A DNA stretch of 64,000 nucleotides from Modestobacter sp. VKM Ac-2982 (GTDB lineage Bacteria; Actinomycetota; Actinomycetes; Mycobacteriales; Geodermatophilaceae), in NCBI RefSeq assembly GCF_026967935.1, contig NZ_JAPVBL010000002.1, positions 1-64,000 of the forward strand, in the 5' to 3' direction. Under the pieces are notes generated by a model that did not search any database, had not been told where the DNA came from, and worked only from the letters and a program-made list of their open reading frames with translations. This document shows positions 8,079 to 15,792 of the stretch, one piece after another. Both the position numbers and the translations under genes were made by a program. Numbering within the stretch: the first letter of the stretch is position 1; every line of letters begins with the position of its first letter.

Positions 8079-9199
8079 CCGGCGGGCCCGTCGACCTGGT
8101 GGTCGTGGGCGCGGGGCCGGCCGGGACCGCGGCCGCCGTCACGGCGGCGGTCGCCGGGCTGTCGGTGGTCCTGGTCGAGGCCTCGGCGGTCACCCGGGAG
8201 CGGCCAGGGGAGACCCTGCACCCGGGCGCCGAGGGGGTGCTGCGGCAGCTCGGGATCACCCGGGAGGTCGCGGCCAGCGGGTGGCTGCGGCACCCCGGGC
8301 ACTGGGTCGCCTGGGGCGGACCGGCGCGTTTCGTGCCGTTCGGCGGGCCACCGGGAGCGCCCTGGACCGGGTACCAGGCGCCACGGCGGGAGCTGGCGGA
8401 GCTGCTGCTCGGGCGAGCGGCCGCGGTCGGGGTCACCGTGCACCGGGACTGCCGGGCCCTCCGGCCGACGGTGTCCCCGGCCGGGCGGGTCGACGGGGTG
8501 CACACCAGCCGGGGCTGGTTCCCCGCCGCCTGGGTGGTCGACGCCAGCGGTGGGCGGCACTGGTCGGCCCGTGCGCTCAGCCTCCCCGTCCACCGGGTCA
8601 GCCGGCCGCTGGTCGCGTCGTGGGGCCACCTCGCGGGCAGCTGGCCGGAGCGGGCCGTGCCCCACCTGCGGGCTGACCGGGCGGGCTGGACCTGGACCGC
8701 ACCGGTGCGTCCGGACGTGCACGCCTGGGTCCGCCTGGACGTGCGCCAAGGCGCAGGCCTGCCGGGTCCGCCGCCGCACCCGGGTCACCTGCAGCCGGTC
8801 ACCGGGCCGCACGCGGCCACGGTGACCTGGCGCCGCGCCACCGTCCCGGCGGTCCGGGGGCTGCTCGTCGCCGGTGACGCCGCGGGGCTGCTCGACCCGT
8901 GCTCCGGCTCGGGGGTGCTGCGGGCGCTGGTCACCGGGGCCGTGGCCGGTCGGGCGGTCGCGGACACGCTGCGAGGGCTGCTGCCGGAGGAGGCGGTGCT
9001 CGACGGGTACCGGCGCTGGCTCGCGGACTGGTTCGGCGCCGACGTGGCCCGGCTCGACCAGCGCTACGCCCTCTTCCCGGACTGGTCCCCGGCCCACCGG
9101 GCGGACTCCGACCCACTGCCTGACCGCGACCGGCCCGCCGTCAGGCCACGCACGGCAGCCGCACCGGGCGGTGCCCGGCGGGGTCCACCAGCGCGGTGA
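8060..9199 (+). CDS. FAD-dependent oxidoreductase, LodB/tryptophan-halogenase-like
   Basis: A 379-residue flavoprotein. VVVGAGPAGTAAA (residues about 13-25) is the dinucleotide-binding loop, GETLHPGAEGVLRQLG matches the GE(S/T)L region of LodB and halogenase-like enzymes, and LLVAGDAAGLLDPCSGSG is the second FAD motif. The lysine-rich tryptophan-halogenase motif (GGSGKS with WxWxIP) is not apparent, so chlorination is not supported. The GTG at 8060 overlaps the previous gene by 19 bases and has GGAGGA upstream, implying translational coupling. Its 3' end overlaps the convergent gene at 9141 by 59 bases. The likely role is oxidation or cofactor maturation of a partner in the cluster, by inference. 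Confidence 0.85.
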   Translation: MGEQRLTGGPVDLVVVGAGPAGTAAAVTAAVAGLSVVLVEASAVTRERPGETLHPGAEGVLRQLGITREVAASGWLRHPGHWVAWGGPARFVPFGGPPGAPWTGYQAPRRELAELLLGRAAAVGVTVHRDCRALRPTVSPAGRVDGVHTSRGWFPAAWVVDASGGRHWSARALSLPVHRVSRPLVASWGHLAGSWPERAVPHLRADRAGWTWTAPVRPDVHAWVRLDVRQGAGLPGPPPHPGHLQPVTGPHAATVTWRRATVPAVRGLLVAGDAAGLLDPCSGSGVLRALVTGAVAGRAVADTLRGLLPEEAVLDGYRRWLADWFGADVARLDQRYALFPDWSPAHRADSDPLPDRDRPAVRPRTAAAPGGARRGPPAR

Positions 9200-10139
9200 G
9201 CCGGACCCCGACCCGGTCGGCCAGCTGGGCGCCGAAGCGGATCGGCCGACCGTCGAGCGTGATGTCCCCGACCGCGTAGCCGCGCTCCGGGGGGACGGCG
9301 TAGCCGGCCCGCAGGGCGTGCTCGGCGTCGCCGCGCTCGATCGTCCAGAACGTGGCCGGGTCCTCCCCGTCGGGGGTGCGCATGCCGGCGGTGAGCAGGC
9401 CGTCGAGGTAGAGGCCCATCGGGTCCAGCAGCGACACCTCGGCACCGGTGGCCGCGGCGTCGTTGGTCGCCGCGGCGATCTGGGGGTCGCTGTTGCGCAG
9501 CGGCTCGCCGAGACCCCCGCACCGGACGAGGGCCTGGGCGGTGGTGACCGGCTCGCCGGCGGCGTCGTGCCGCAGCACGGTGGCCTCCGCGGCGAGCACG
9601 ATCGCCGCGCCCAGGGTGTTGTTCCGCTGGACCAGGTGGACCAGCCGGCCTTCGGTGGAGCGGTTGTGCACGTTCTCCCGGACGTACCGGCCGCCCACGA
9701 TCAGCTCGTCCGGCTGGACGTGCGGGCCGACGAGCTCCCGGTACAGCGCGAGGAGGCGGTCGGGGTCCTGCGCGGCCAGGTGCTCGTAGTACTCCGGCAC
9801 CTCGGTGGTGAAGGTGACCCGGGTGACGGTGCCCGCGCCGTCGCGCTCGACGCTCCACTCGCAGTACTCGTCCTGGCGGTGCCGGCTGGCGTCGGCGGTC
9901 CGCCAGCGCTGCTCCTGCGAGGTCGCGGACTGGAGCAGGGTGGCGGGGAACGCGTTCCACACGATCGGCGGTGCCACGGCATCGGCCGACACGTCGGTGG
10001 CCGTGGGGTCGAAGAACTGCGTGAACCGGGCCGCCAGCGGGGCCACGAGCCCCGCGACGCGCGCGCTCCACGCGTCCCGGCCCGCGTCGTCCGGCTCCGG
10101 CAGCCGCGCCGGGGTGTCGAACCTGTCCAGCACCGGCAC
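9141..10139 (-). CDS. uncharacterised 332-residue protein
   Basis: I do not recognise this protein. It has no signal peptide or membrane helices. Visible conserved-looking parts are PPIVWNAFPATLL, RQDEYCEWSVER followed by FTTEVPEYYEHLA, and the C-terminal RFGAQLADRVGVRLTALVDPAGH. The aromatic and acidic EYCEWSV/EVPEYY pair suggests a metal- or substrate-binding cleft, but no motif can be assigned. It starts (GTG) 3 bases after the stop of the upstream 527-residue gene and is the last gene of a four-gene leftward operon. Co-location with oxidases suggests it belongs to the same process. Confidence 0.75.
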   Translation of the reverse strand: MPVLDRFDTPARLPEPDDAGRDAWSARVAGLVAPLAARFTQFFDPTATDVSADAVAPPIVWNAFPATLLQSATSQEQRWRTADASRHRQDEYCEWSVERDGAGTVTRVTFTTEVPEYYEHLAAQDPDRLLALYRELVGPHVQPDELIVGGRYVRENVHNRSTEGRLVHLVQRNNTLGAAIVLAAEATVLRHDAAGEPVTTAQALVRCGGLGEPLRNSDPQIAAATNDAAATGAEVSLLDPMGLYLDGLLTAGMRTPDGEDPATFWTIERGDAEHALRAGYAVPPERGYAVGDITLDGRPIRFGAQLADRVGVRLTALVDPAGHRPVRLPCVA

Positions 10140-10142
10140 CGC

Positions 10143-11726
10143 TCAGCCCTCCACGATCGTGGCGTCGGCCCGCATCGTCCGGTCCCCGGGTGGGACGTCC
10201 GTGCGGGCGAACAGCAGGGGGGTCTCGGAGATCGGCATCGTGCGCACCCGGGCCCGTCGCGATTCCGCCAGCCGGACGACGTCGTCGTAGCCGTCCTGGG
10301 TCGCCAGCCGCGCCGTCACCGCTCCGTAGTAGTCCTGCAGCTCGGCGTCGAAGGACGCCTGGAAGTCCTCGCCGAGCGCCCACCGGGCCGCGAACTCCCG
10401 CTCCGGGCTGCCGGCCGGCGTGCCCTCCGCGGCTGCGGCCACCGCGTCGCCCATCTCCTGGGAGAAGCTGCTCGCCCCCTCGGTCACCACCGCACGCGCC
10501 GGCACGTGCGCCAGCAGGGCCTCCCGGCGGGCGGAGAACACGGGGTTGGGGAAGTCGGTCATGAGCAGGCAGGCGGCCAGCCGGCGGGTCAGCAGACCGG
10601 TGCGGAGGGCCTCCTCCAGCACGGCGCGGTCCTCGAAGGCCCGCTCCGGGACGGCGAAGGCGAAGTGCGTGTCGCCGGCGCGCTCGAAGCCCCGCCCGTC
10701 GGTCAGCCGCACCCGGAAGGAGGCCAGGTTGGCCGTGTAGAGGTCGCCGGAGACGGTGAACGGCGGCGGTTCCTGCAGTCCGAGCACCTCCGTCAGGCCC
10801 TCGGAGTCGACGAAGAACGTCTGCGGCAGGTCGACGACGCCGCCGGCGGCGGCCCGGCTCTCGGTCTGACTGCTGATGAGGTTGACACTCGGCGTGCCGA
10901 GCACCTGCACCATGACCCGGGCCGGGTCCTCGACGACGCCGCCGTCGGCCAGCAGCTGCTGGAACCGGGTCCTGGTCCACCGCAGGATGCCGGGCTTGGC
11001 GACCGCCACCTCACAGGTGAGCGCGCCCCGGGGGTCCCGGCCGGTGACCCAGGGGTGGTCGGCGAGCGGTGGGTCGCGGGGCAGCACCGAGGGGAGGACG
11101 TTGGCCGCCTGCGAGTGCCAGTGCAGCCACGGGAAGCGCAGCTCCTTCATGACGAAGTTGCCGCTGAGGTGGCTCTCGAACGGGCCCTTCCCCTGGGTCG
11201 GTGCGCGCAGCGCGTGCCGGGAGTTGCCCGCGAACACCCAGGCCGACGTCGCGCCCACCGTCTGGAAGTAGTTGAAGCCGCCGGTCCGCTGGTCCCAGGC
11301 CATCAGCTCGACGTCGCCCTCATCCGGGTGGAAGGCGCTGATCAGGACCTCCGCCCCGTCGGGCCCGGCCCCGCGGGTGGCCAGGAAGCGCAGCCGGCGG
11401 TCGACCGAGGCGGTGGCCGCGCTCATCGGGATCTGGCTGCCCTCACCGACCAGGAAGAAGAACCCCTGCCGCAGCGGGTCGTCCGCCGGGGTGGCCCGGT
11501 CGAGCTCGTCGAGCACCTCGCCGGCCGTCCGCGGGAACACGCCGCGCAGCAACAGCAGCGTGGCGAAGGGGTCCGCGAGCTCGGCCGCGGCCTCCTCGCC
11601 GGTCAGCACCCGCACGGCGTCGTCCTCGCCGACGACGAAGCGGTGCACGGCGCCGGGCCGCAGGGCCTCGGACGGCAGCCGCCGGAAGGCGGCGCAGCTG
11701 GTGTCGGTGGGAGCCGGGGAGCCCAT
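10143..11726 (-). CDS. uncharacterised 527-residue protein with a WLHWHS motif
   Basis: I do not recognise the family. The central region GGFNYFQTVG...WVFAGNSRHAL...GKGPFESHLSGN...FPWLHWHSQ (residues about 149-205) is rich in aromatic residues and histidines (His171, His186, His202, His204) and could bind a metal. The C-terminal part contains helices including FSQEMGDAVAAA and ELQDYYGAVTARLA. No signal peptide. The ATG at 11726 has GGAG about nine bases upstream. The gene is followed at once by the 332-residue gene, so the two are probably co-translated partners. Confidence 0.75.
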   Translation of the reverse strand: MGSPAPTDTSCAAFRRLPSEALRPGAVHRFVVGEDDAVRVLTGEEAAAELADPFATLLLLRGVFPRTAGEVLDELDRATPADDPLRQGFFFLVGEGSQIPMSAATASVDRRLRFLATRGAGPDGAEVLISAFHPDEGDVELMAWDQRTGGFNYFQTVGATSAWVFAGNSRHALRAPTQGKGPFESHLSGNFVMKELRFPWLHWHSQAANVLPSVLPRDPPLADHPWVTGRDPRGALTCEVAVAKPGILRWTRTRFQQLLADGGVVEDPARVMVQVLGTPSVNLISSQTESRAAAGGVVDLPQTFFVDSEGLTEVLGLQEPPPFTVSGDLYTANLASFRVRLTDGRGFERAGDTHFAFAVPERAFEDRAVLEEALRTGLLTRRLAACLLMTDFPNPVFSARREALLAHVPARAVVTEGASSFSQEMGDAVAAAAEGTPAGSPEREFAARWALGEDFQASFDAELQDYYGAVTARLATQDGYDDVVRLAESRRARVRTMPISETPLLFARTDVPPGDRTMRADATIVEG

Positions 11727-11767
11727 GGCGATCGCTCCAGGTGGCCGACGTGGCGGCCGGCCGGTGG

Positions 11768-12262
11768 TCAGAAGAGCGGGACCCGGAGGACCTGCCCCGG
11801 GAAGATGAGGTCCGGGTCCATCAGGCTGTCCCGGTTGGCCTCGAAGACGTCGCCGACGGTGGTGCCCTGCCCCTGGTCCCGGGCGATCGCCGAGAGGGTG
11901 TCGCCGGGCACGACCTCGTGCAGCCGCCAGCCCTGCATGCCGGTGAAGAGCGTCACCCGGACCTGGTTCAGGTCGGTGCCCGGCGGGTTCTCGCCGGACG
12001 CGTCGTCGCCGAACACCTGGAGGAGCGCGTGCTCGCCGCGGGCCTGCACCCCGCCTGGCAGCGCGACCTCGAGGGCGAAGTCGTCGACCACCCCCATGGA
12101 GCCGACCCCGGGGACCAGCCCCTCGCCCAGCGGCGCCCCGCCGGCGCCGAGCAGCCGCCAGGTGACGGTGGCCTCGAAGCCGGAGCCGAAGCCGGCCAGG
12201 GCGAACCTGGCGGCCACGAGGTCGTGCTCCCGGGGCTGCCGCACCTCGATCAGACGGGCCAC
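11768..12262 (-). CDS. Gmad2 immunoglobulin-like plus LysM domain protein
   Basis: A 164-residue protein with two domains. Residues about 1-105 look like the Gmad2 immunoglobulin-like fold of spore-germination proteins (VARFALAGFGSGFEATVTWRL...VRVTLFTG), and residues about 113-163 are a LysM repeat (VVPGDTLSAIA ... NPGQVLRVP-type ending FPGQVLRVPLF). LysM domains bind N-acetylglucosamine polymers such as peptidoglycan. There is no signal peptide, which is odd for a wall binder. GTG 12262 has a strong AAGGAGG. It lies in the leftward operon between the lipase-like gene and the 527-residue gene. Confidence 0.85.
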   Translation of the reverse strand: MARLIEVRQPREHDLVAARFALAGFGSGFEATVTWRLLGAGGAPLGEGLVPGVGSMGVVDDFALEVALPGGVQARGEHALLQVFGDDASGENPPGTDLNQVRVTLFTGMQGWRLHEVVPGDTLSAIARDQGQGTTVGDVFEANRDSLMDPDLIFPGQVLRVPLF

Positions 12263-12326
12263 CGTCCACCTCCTTGTCGTCAGGACCAGGCTCCGGTCGC
12301 GACGTCACCGGGTCGTCACCCGGCCG

Positions 12327-13835
12327 TCATCCCGCGGGTCGCACGGTGAGCACCACGGCCGCCCGGGGGCCGAGGAACGCGCCACCCGCGGGCAGCGGCA
12401 CCTCGGCCCGCCACGAGCCGGCGGCCGGGTCGAGGTCGGTCAGCGGTTCCCCGGCCGCCTCGTAAGCCCGCAGCGGGACCTCGATCCGGGAGCCCCACTC
12501 GGCCCAGGCGGCCAGGCCGCCACCGGGCCGTTGCCCCACGTCGACGACGAGGTGGTCCTCGAAGTCCAGGCTGCCCTCGGTGTGGTCGGTCCAGGAGAAG
12601 ACCCGGTGGTCCTCGCGCAGGGACAGCAGCCGCAGCGAGATGGTGTAGCGCATGCGCGCGACGGGGCGGGCGGCCCCGCTCCACAGGTAGGTGGTGATCA
12701 GCGGCACCGGGCGGTCCGCGGGGTCCTCAGGTGCGGGCTGCTCGATGAGGATCGGGCAGTGGTGTGCGGCCTTCTGCGCGTGCAGCAGGACCGGGAGGCC
12801 ACGCACCGAGACCCAGGCCTCGGCCTGCCAGGTCAGCTCCTCGTCGCAGGGCAGTCGCAGGCCCAGCAGGTCGGCGGTCACGCGCACGTCCCCGAACAGG
12901 AAGCGCACCAGGTTCTGGTAGCCCTCCTCGGAGTTCACCAGGCCGAACCGGCCGCTGTGGCTCCGGTGCACGTGGGCGGAGTTGGCCCCGGTCACCAGCG
13001 CGTTCTCCACCTGGACGAGGCCGTCGCTCTTCACGCCGACGACCCGGGCGGACAGCCCGTGGGCTGCGGCGTAGTCGGTGGCGTTGGTGCCGATCAGGCA
13101 GAAGATCCGTTCGGCCGGGAAGTTGTCCTCGTCCGGGTTGGTCCGCGGGTTCCAGTCGTCGGGCACCCGCGCCTGCCGCCGGGCGGTGGGGGTGAGGTAC
13201 TCGTACATCCGCTCCCGGCCGAAGACGTCCCCGCCGCCGATGCCGAACTCGTCCCGCAGCGCCTCGAGCAGCCCGAACCCCACCTCGAACTCGATCCCGC
13301 CGTGCGGGGTGCCGTAGGTGAACAGCCGGTCCACCAGGTCCCGGGCCCGGACGCCGTCCCGACGGTCGGGCACCACCCGCTGGATCATCGAGCGGCAGAT
13401 CAGCCCGCCCATCGAGTGCGCGACCAGGTGCACGCGGGGCGCCCCGGTCTTCGCCCGGACCTGCTCCACCAGGTCGAGCAGGTCCTCGGCCGCCTCCTCG
13501 ATGGAGAACGGCTGCGGGCGGGGTGCGCGCCACGTCGTGGCGGAGCGGTCGTAGAAGCGGTGGATCCACAGGGTGGCCGGCTCCAGGGACCCGTCCGGCT
13601 GGCACGCCAGGAACGTCTCCTGGCCGCCATCGACGTGCAGCCGGTAGCCCCGCTCGCCGAGCAGCCGCAGCAACGGGCCCTCGAACTGGTAGAAGACCGG
13701 GTCACCCTCGCCGCCGACCCGGACGTGGGTGGAGCCGAGGTTGAAGCCGTAGAGCGGGTCGTCGACCGCCTTGTCGATGCCGGACGTGTCGCCGGCGAAG
13801 CCACGGACGTAGACGATCGGCAGCGTTCCGGGCAC
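12327..13835 (-). CDS. alpha/beta-hydrolase, PGAP1/lipase-like
   Basis: A 502-residue protein. The N-terminal 330 residues form an alpha/beta-hydrolase: LPIVYVRGFAGDTSG oxyanion region, HLVAHSMGGLICRSM nucleophile elbow (Ser in HSMGG), then FTYGTPHGG and a late HVHRSHSG histidine segment. The order resembles PGAP1-like and triacylglycerol lipase families. The C-terminal ~170 residues look beta-rich (RYTISLRLLSL, SLDFEDHLVVDVG) and may be a C2- or Ig-like module. GTG 13835 is chosen because GGGAGG lies upstream and the hydrolase fold begins directly. First gene of the leftward operon, divergent from the GMC oxidoreductase. The substrate, ester or amide, is unknown. Confidence 0.85.
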   Translation of the reverse strand: MPGTLPIVYVRGFAGDTSGIDKAVDDPLYGFNLGSTHVRVGGEGDPVFYQFEGPLLRLLGERGYRLHVDGGQETFLACQPDGSLEPATLWIHRFYDRSATTWRAPRPQPFSIEEAAEDLLDLVEQVRAKTGAPRVHLVAHSMGGLICRSMIQRVVPDRRDGVRARDLVDRLFTYGTPHGGIEFEVGFGLLEALRDEFGIGGGDVFGRERMYEYLTPTARRQARVPDDWNPRTNPDEDNFPAERIFCLIGTNATDYAAAHGLSARVVGVKSDGLVQVENALVTGANSAHVHRSHSGRFGLVNSEEGYQNLVRFLFGDVRVTADLLGLRLPCDEELTWQAEAWVSVRGLPVLLHAQKAAHHCPILIEQPAPEDPADRPVPLITTYLWSGAARPVARMRYTISLRLLSLREDHRVFSWTDHTEGSLDFEDHLVVDVGQRPGGGLAAWAEWGSRIEVPLRAYEAAGEPLTDLDPAAGSWRAEVPLPAGGAFLGPRAAVVLTVRPAG

Positions 13836-14037
13836 CGCGCACCTCCCGTCGACCGGGCTCCACGCCGAGCCGGTCGGGCACCGTGACGCGCACGCACACC
13901 GGCTGCCGCCCATGCTCGGTCCCGGCCGTCACCGATCCGTCACGGCCGCCGGAGGGCCCGGCGTGGCGTCCGGCGGGTCCCTCGCCGGCGCGTGCACGGG
14001 TCTGGCGCCGGCCCGGCCGGACGCGGACACTCCGGCC

Positions 14038-15735
14038 ATGCCGCTGCCACAGCTGCAACCGACGGGCGGGCAGGTCGCCGTCCAGGAGACCGCGTTCAGC
14101 ACCGACGCGCTCGGCCGTTTCGCGTGCAGCACCTGGGCCGAGGCGACCGGCAACGGGGGAGCGCCGTTCACCACCGTGGTCGTCGGCGGGGGTGCCTACG
14201 GCGCCCACCTCGCGGCCGCGCTGTACCGGGCCCGGCCCACCGCGCGGGTGCTGCTGCTCGACGCGGGCAGCCTGCTGGTGGCCGAGCACGTGCAGAACCT
14301 CGGCCGCCTCGGCCTGGACGTCCCGGCACCGGTCGAGGTCGACCCCGGCACGGCGCGCGACCTGGTGTGGGGCCTGCCGTGGCGGGGGAACGTGGCCTTC
14401 CCGGGGCAGGCCTACTGCCTCGGCGGCAAGTCGCTGTACTGGGGTGGGTGGTGCCCCCGGCTGCTGGACGGCGACCTGGCCCGTTGGCCGGCCGCGACGG
14501 CGGCGGACCTGCGCACGCGCTACACCCGGCTGGAGAGCGAGACCGGCGTCGTCCCGGGGACGGACTTCGTCTTCGGGGAGCTGCACGACGCGCTCTCCCC
14601 GGCGGTCGCCGCCGGCGTGGCCGCGGTCGACGGGCTGACCGCGGTGGAGCCGGCGCCGCTGGCCGTCCAGGGGAGCTCACCGGTCTCCGGGCTGTTCGGC
14701 TTCGACAAGTTCAGCAGCCTGCCGTTGCTGATCGACATGGTCCGCCGGGACGTGCGCACCGCGGGCGGCTCGGACGCCGCGCGCCGGCTGTTCGTCGTCC
14801 CGCGGGCGCACGTCCTCGCGCTGCACGCCGGCGGCGGCCGGGTGCAGACCGTCGAGGTCGACGTGGCCGGGGACCGGCAGCTGCTCGGCCTCGGGGCGGA
14901 CTGCTCGGTGGTGCTGGCCGCCGGCGCGATCGAGAGCACCCGGCTGGCCCTGCACTCGTTCCCGACGCCGCTGATGGGGCGCAACCTCATGGCCCACCTG
15001 CGCAGCGACTTCGCCGTGCGGGTCCACCGGGACGCCCTCGGACCGGTGGGCGACCGGGTCCAGACCGCCGCCCTGCTGGTCCGCGGGCAGGCGCAGACCG
15101 GGGCGTTCCACCTGCAGCTGACCGCCTCGACCAGCCGCGGCGACTCCGACGACCTGCTCTTCAAGATGGTGCCCGACGTGGAGGAGCTCGAGGCGCACCT
15201 GGCCGACCCCGACCCGCAGTGGGTGCCGCTGACCCTGCGCGGCGTGGCGGAGATGACCGGCGACGCCGGGACGCCCGTGCCGCACCCGGAGCGCAGCTGG
15301 ATCGACCTCAGCCCGTTCGAGCACGACGAGTTCGGCGTCCCCCGCGCGTTCGTGCACCTGATGACCTCCGGCGCCGACCTGCAGACCTGGCGGGAGATGG
15401 ACGTGGCCGCGCTCGCGCTGGCCCAGCACCTCGCGGGCGGGCCCGGCCGCATCCAGTACCGGTACGACGGCGGCTGGCAGGACCAGCCCTTCCCGCTGGA
15501 GCGGCCTTTCCCGGAGTGGCACCGCGGGCTGGGCACGACCTACCACGAGTCCGGGACGCTGTGGATGGGCGAGGACGCCGCGACGTCGGTGACCGACCCA
15601 CTGGGCCGGTTCCACCACCTCGCCAACGCCTACAGCTGCGACCAGGCCGCCTTCCCGACCGTCGGCTCGGCCAACCCGGTGCTGACCGGGCTGACCCTCG
15701 CCGACCGGCTGGCCCACCAGCTGCCGGTCCCCTGA
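14038..15735 (+). CDS. GMC-type FAD oxidoreductase
   Basis: A 565-residue flavoenzyme. VVVGGGAYGAHLAAAL (residues about 44-59) binds the FAD ADP moiety; LGGKSLYWGGW matches the GMC signature near the isoalloxazine; LAAGAIESTRLAL is the second signature; TTYHESGTLWMG carries the catalytic His, and FPTVGSANPVLTGLTLADRLA is the C-terminal FAD contact. GMC enzymes oxidise alcohols or sugars and often yield hydrogen peroxide, which could feed the cluster's heme peroxidase (inference). ATG 14038 has no Shine-Dalgarno but a GACACT hexamer six bases upstream, suggesting a leaderless mRNA; an in-frame ATG at 13912 would add 42 low-complexity residues. Confidence 0.9.
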   Translation: MPLPQLQPTGGQVAVQETAFSTDALGRFACSTWAEATGNGGAPFTTVVVGGGAYGAHLAAALYRARPTARVLLLDAGSLLVAEHVQNLGRLGLDVPAPVEVDPGTARDLVWGLPWRGNVAFPGQAYCLGGKSLYWGGWCPRLLDGDLARWPAATAADLRTRYTRLESETGVVPGTDFVFGELHDALSPAVAAGVAAVDGLTAVEPAPLAVQGSSPVSGLFGFDKFSSLPLLIDMVRRDVRTAGGSDAARRLFVVPRAHVLALHAGGGRVQTVEVDVAGDRQLLGLGADCSVVLAAGAIESTRLALHSFPTPLMGRNLMAHLRSDFAVRVHRDALGPVGDRVQTAALLVRGQAQTGAFHLQLTASTSRGDSDDLLFKMVPDVEELEAHLADPDPQWVPLTLRGVAEMTGDAGTPVPHPERSWIDLSPFEHDEFGVPRAFVHLMTSGADLQTWREMDVAALALAQHLAGGPGRIQYRYDGGWQDQPFPLERPFPEWHRGLGTTYHESGTLWMGEDAATSVTDPLGRFHHLANAYSCDQAAFPTVGSANPVLTGLTLADRLAHQLPVP

Positions 15736-15792
15736 GCGGACGCACCGGGCAGGCGGCAGCGCGAGGACCGGGACCGAGCTGCTGAGCCGGGA

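Noticed and set aside
8060-9199. Flavin-dependent halogenase
   Set aside because: The FAD fold is similar but the WxWxIP motif and catalytic lysine context are not seen.
8874-13886. A 1670-codon open frame on the plus strand opposite the four leftward cluster genes
   Set aside because: Same reason: composition typical of a shadow frame, and the leftward genes have starts, ribosome-binding sites and recognisable domains.
9000-14000. Contractile injection or phage-tail origin of the LysM gene and its neighbours
   Set aside because: No sheath, tube, baseplate or ATPase gene is present; only the LysM domain would fit.
13912-14037. A 42-residue N-terminal extension of the GMC protein
   Set aside because: The extension is low complexity and lacks a signal-peptide pattern; the ATG at 14038 has a -10-like element and begins the conserved protein.
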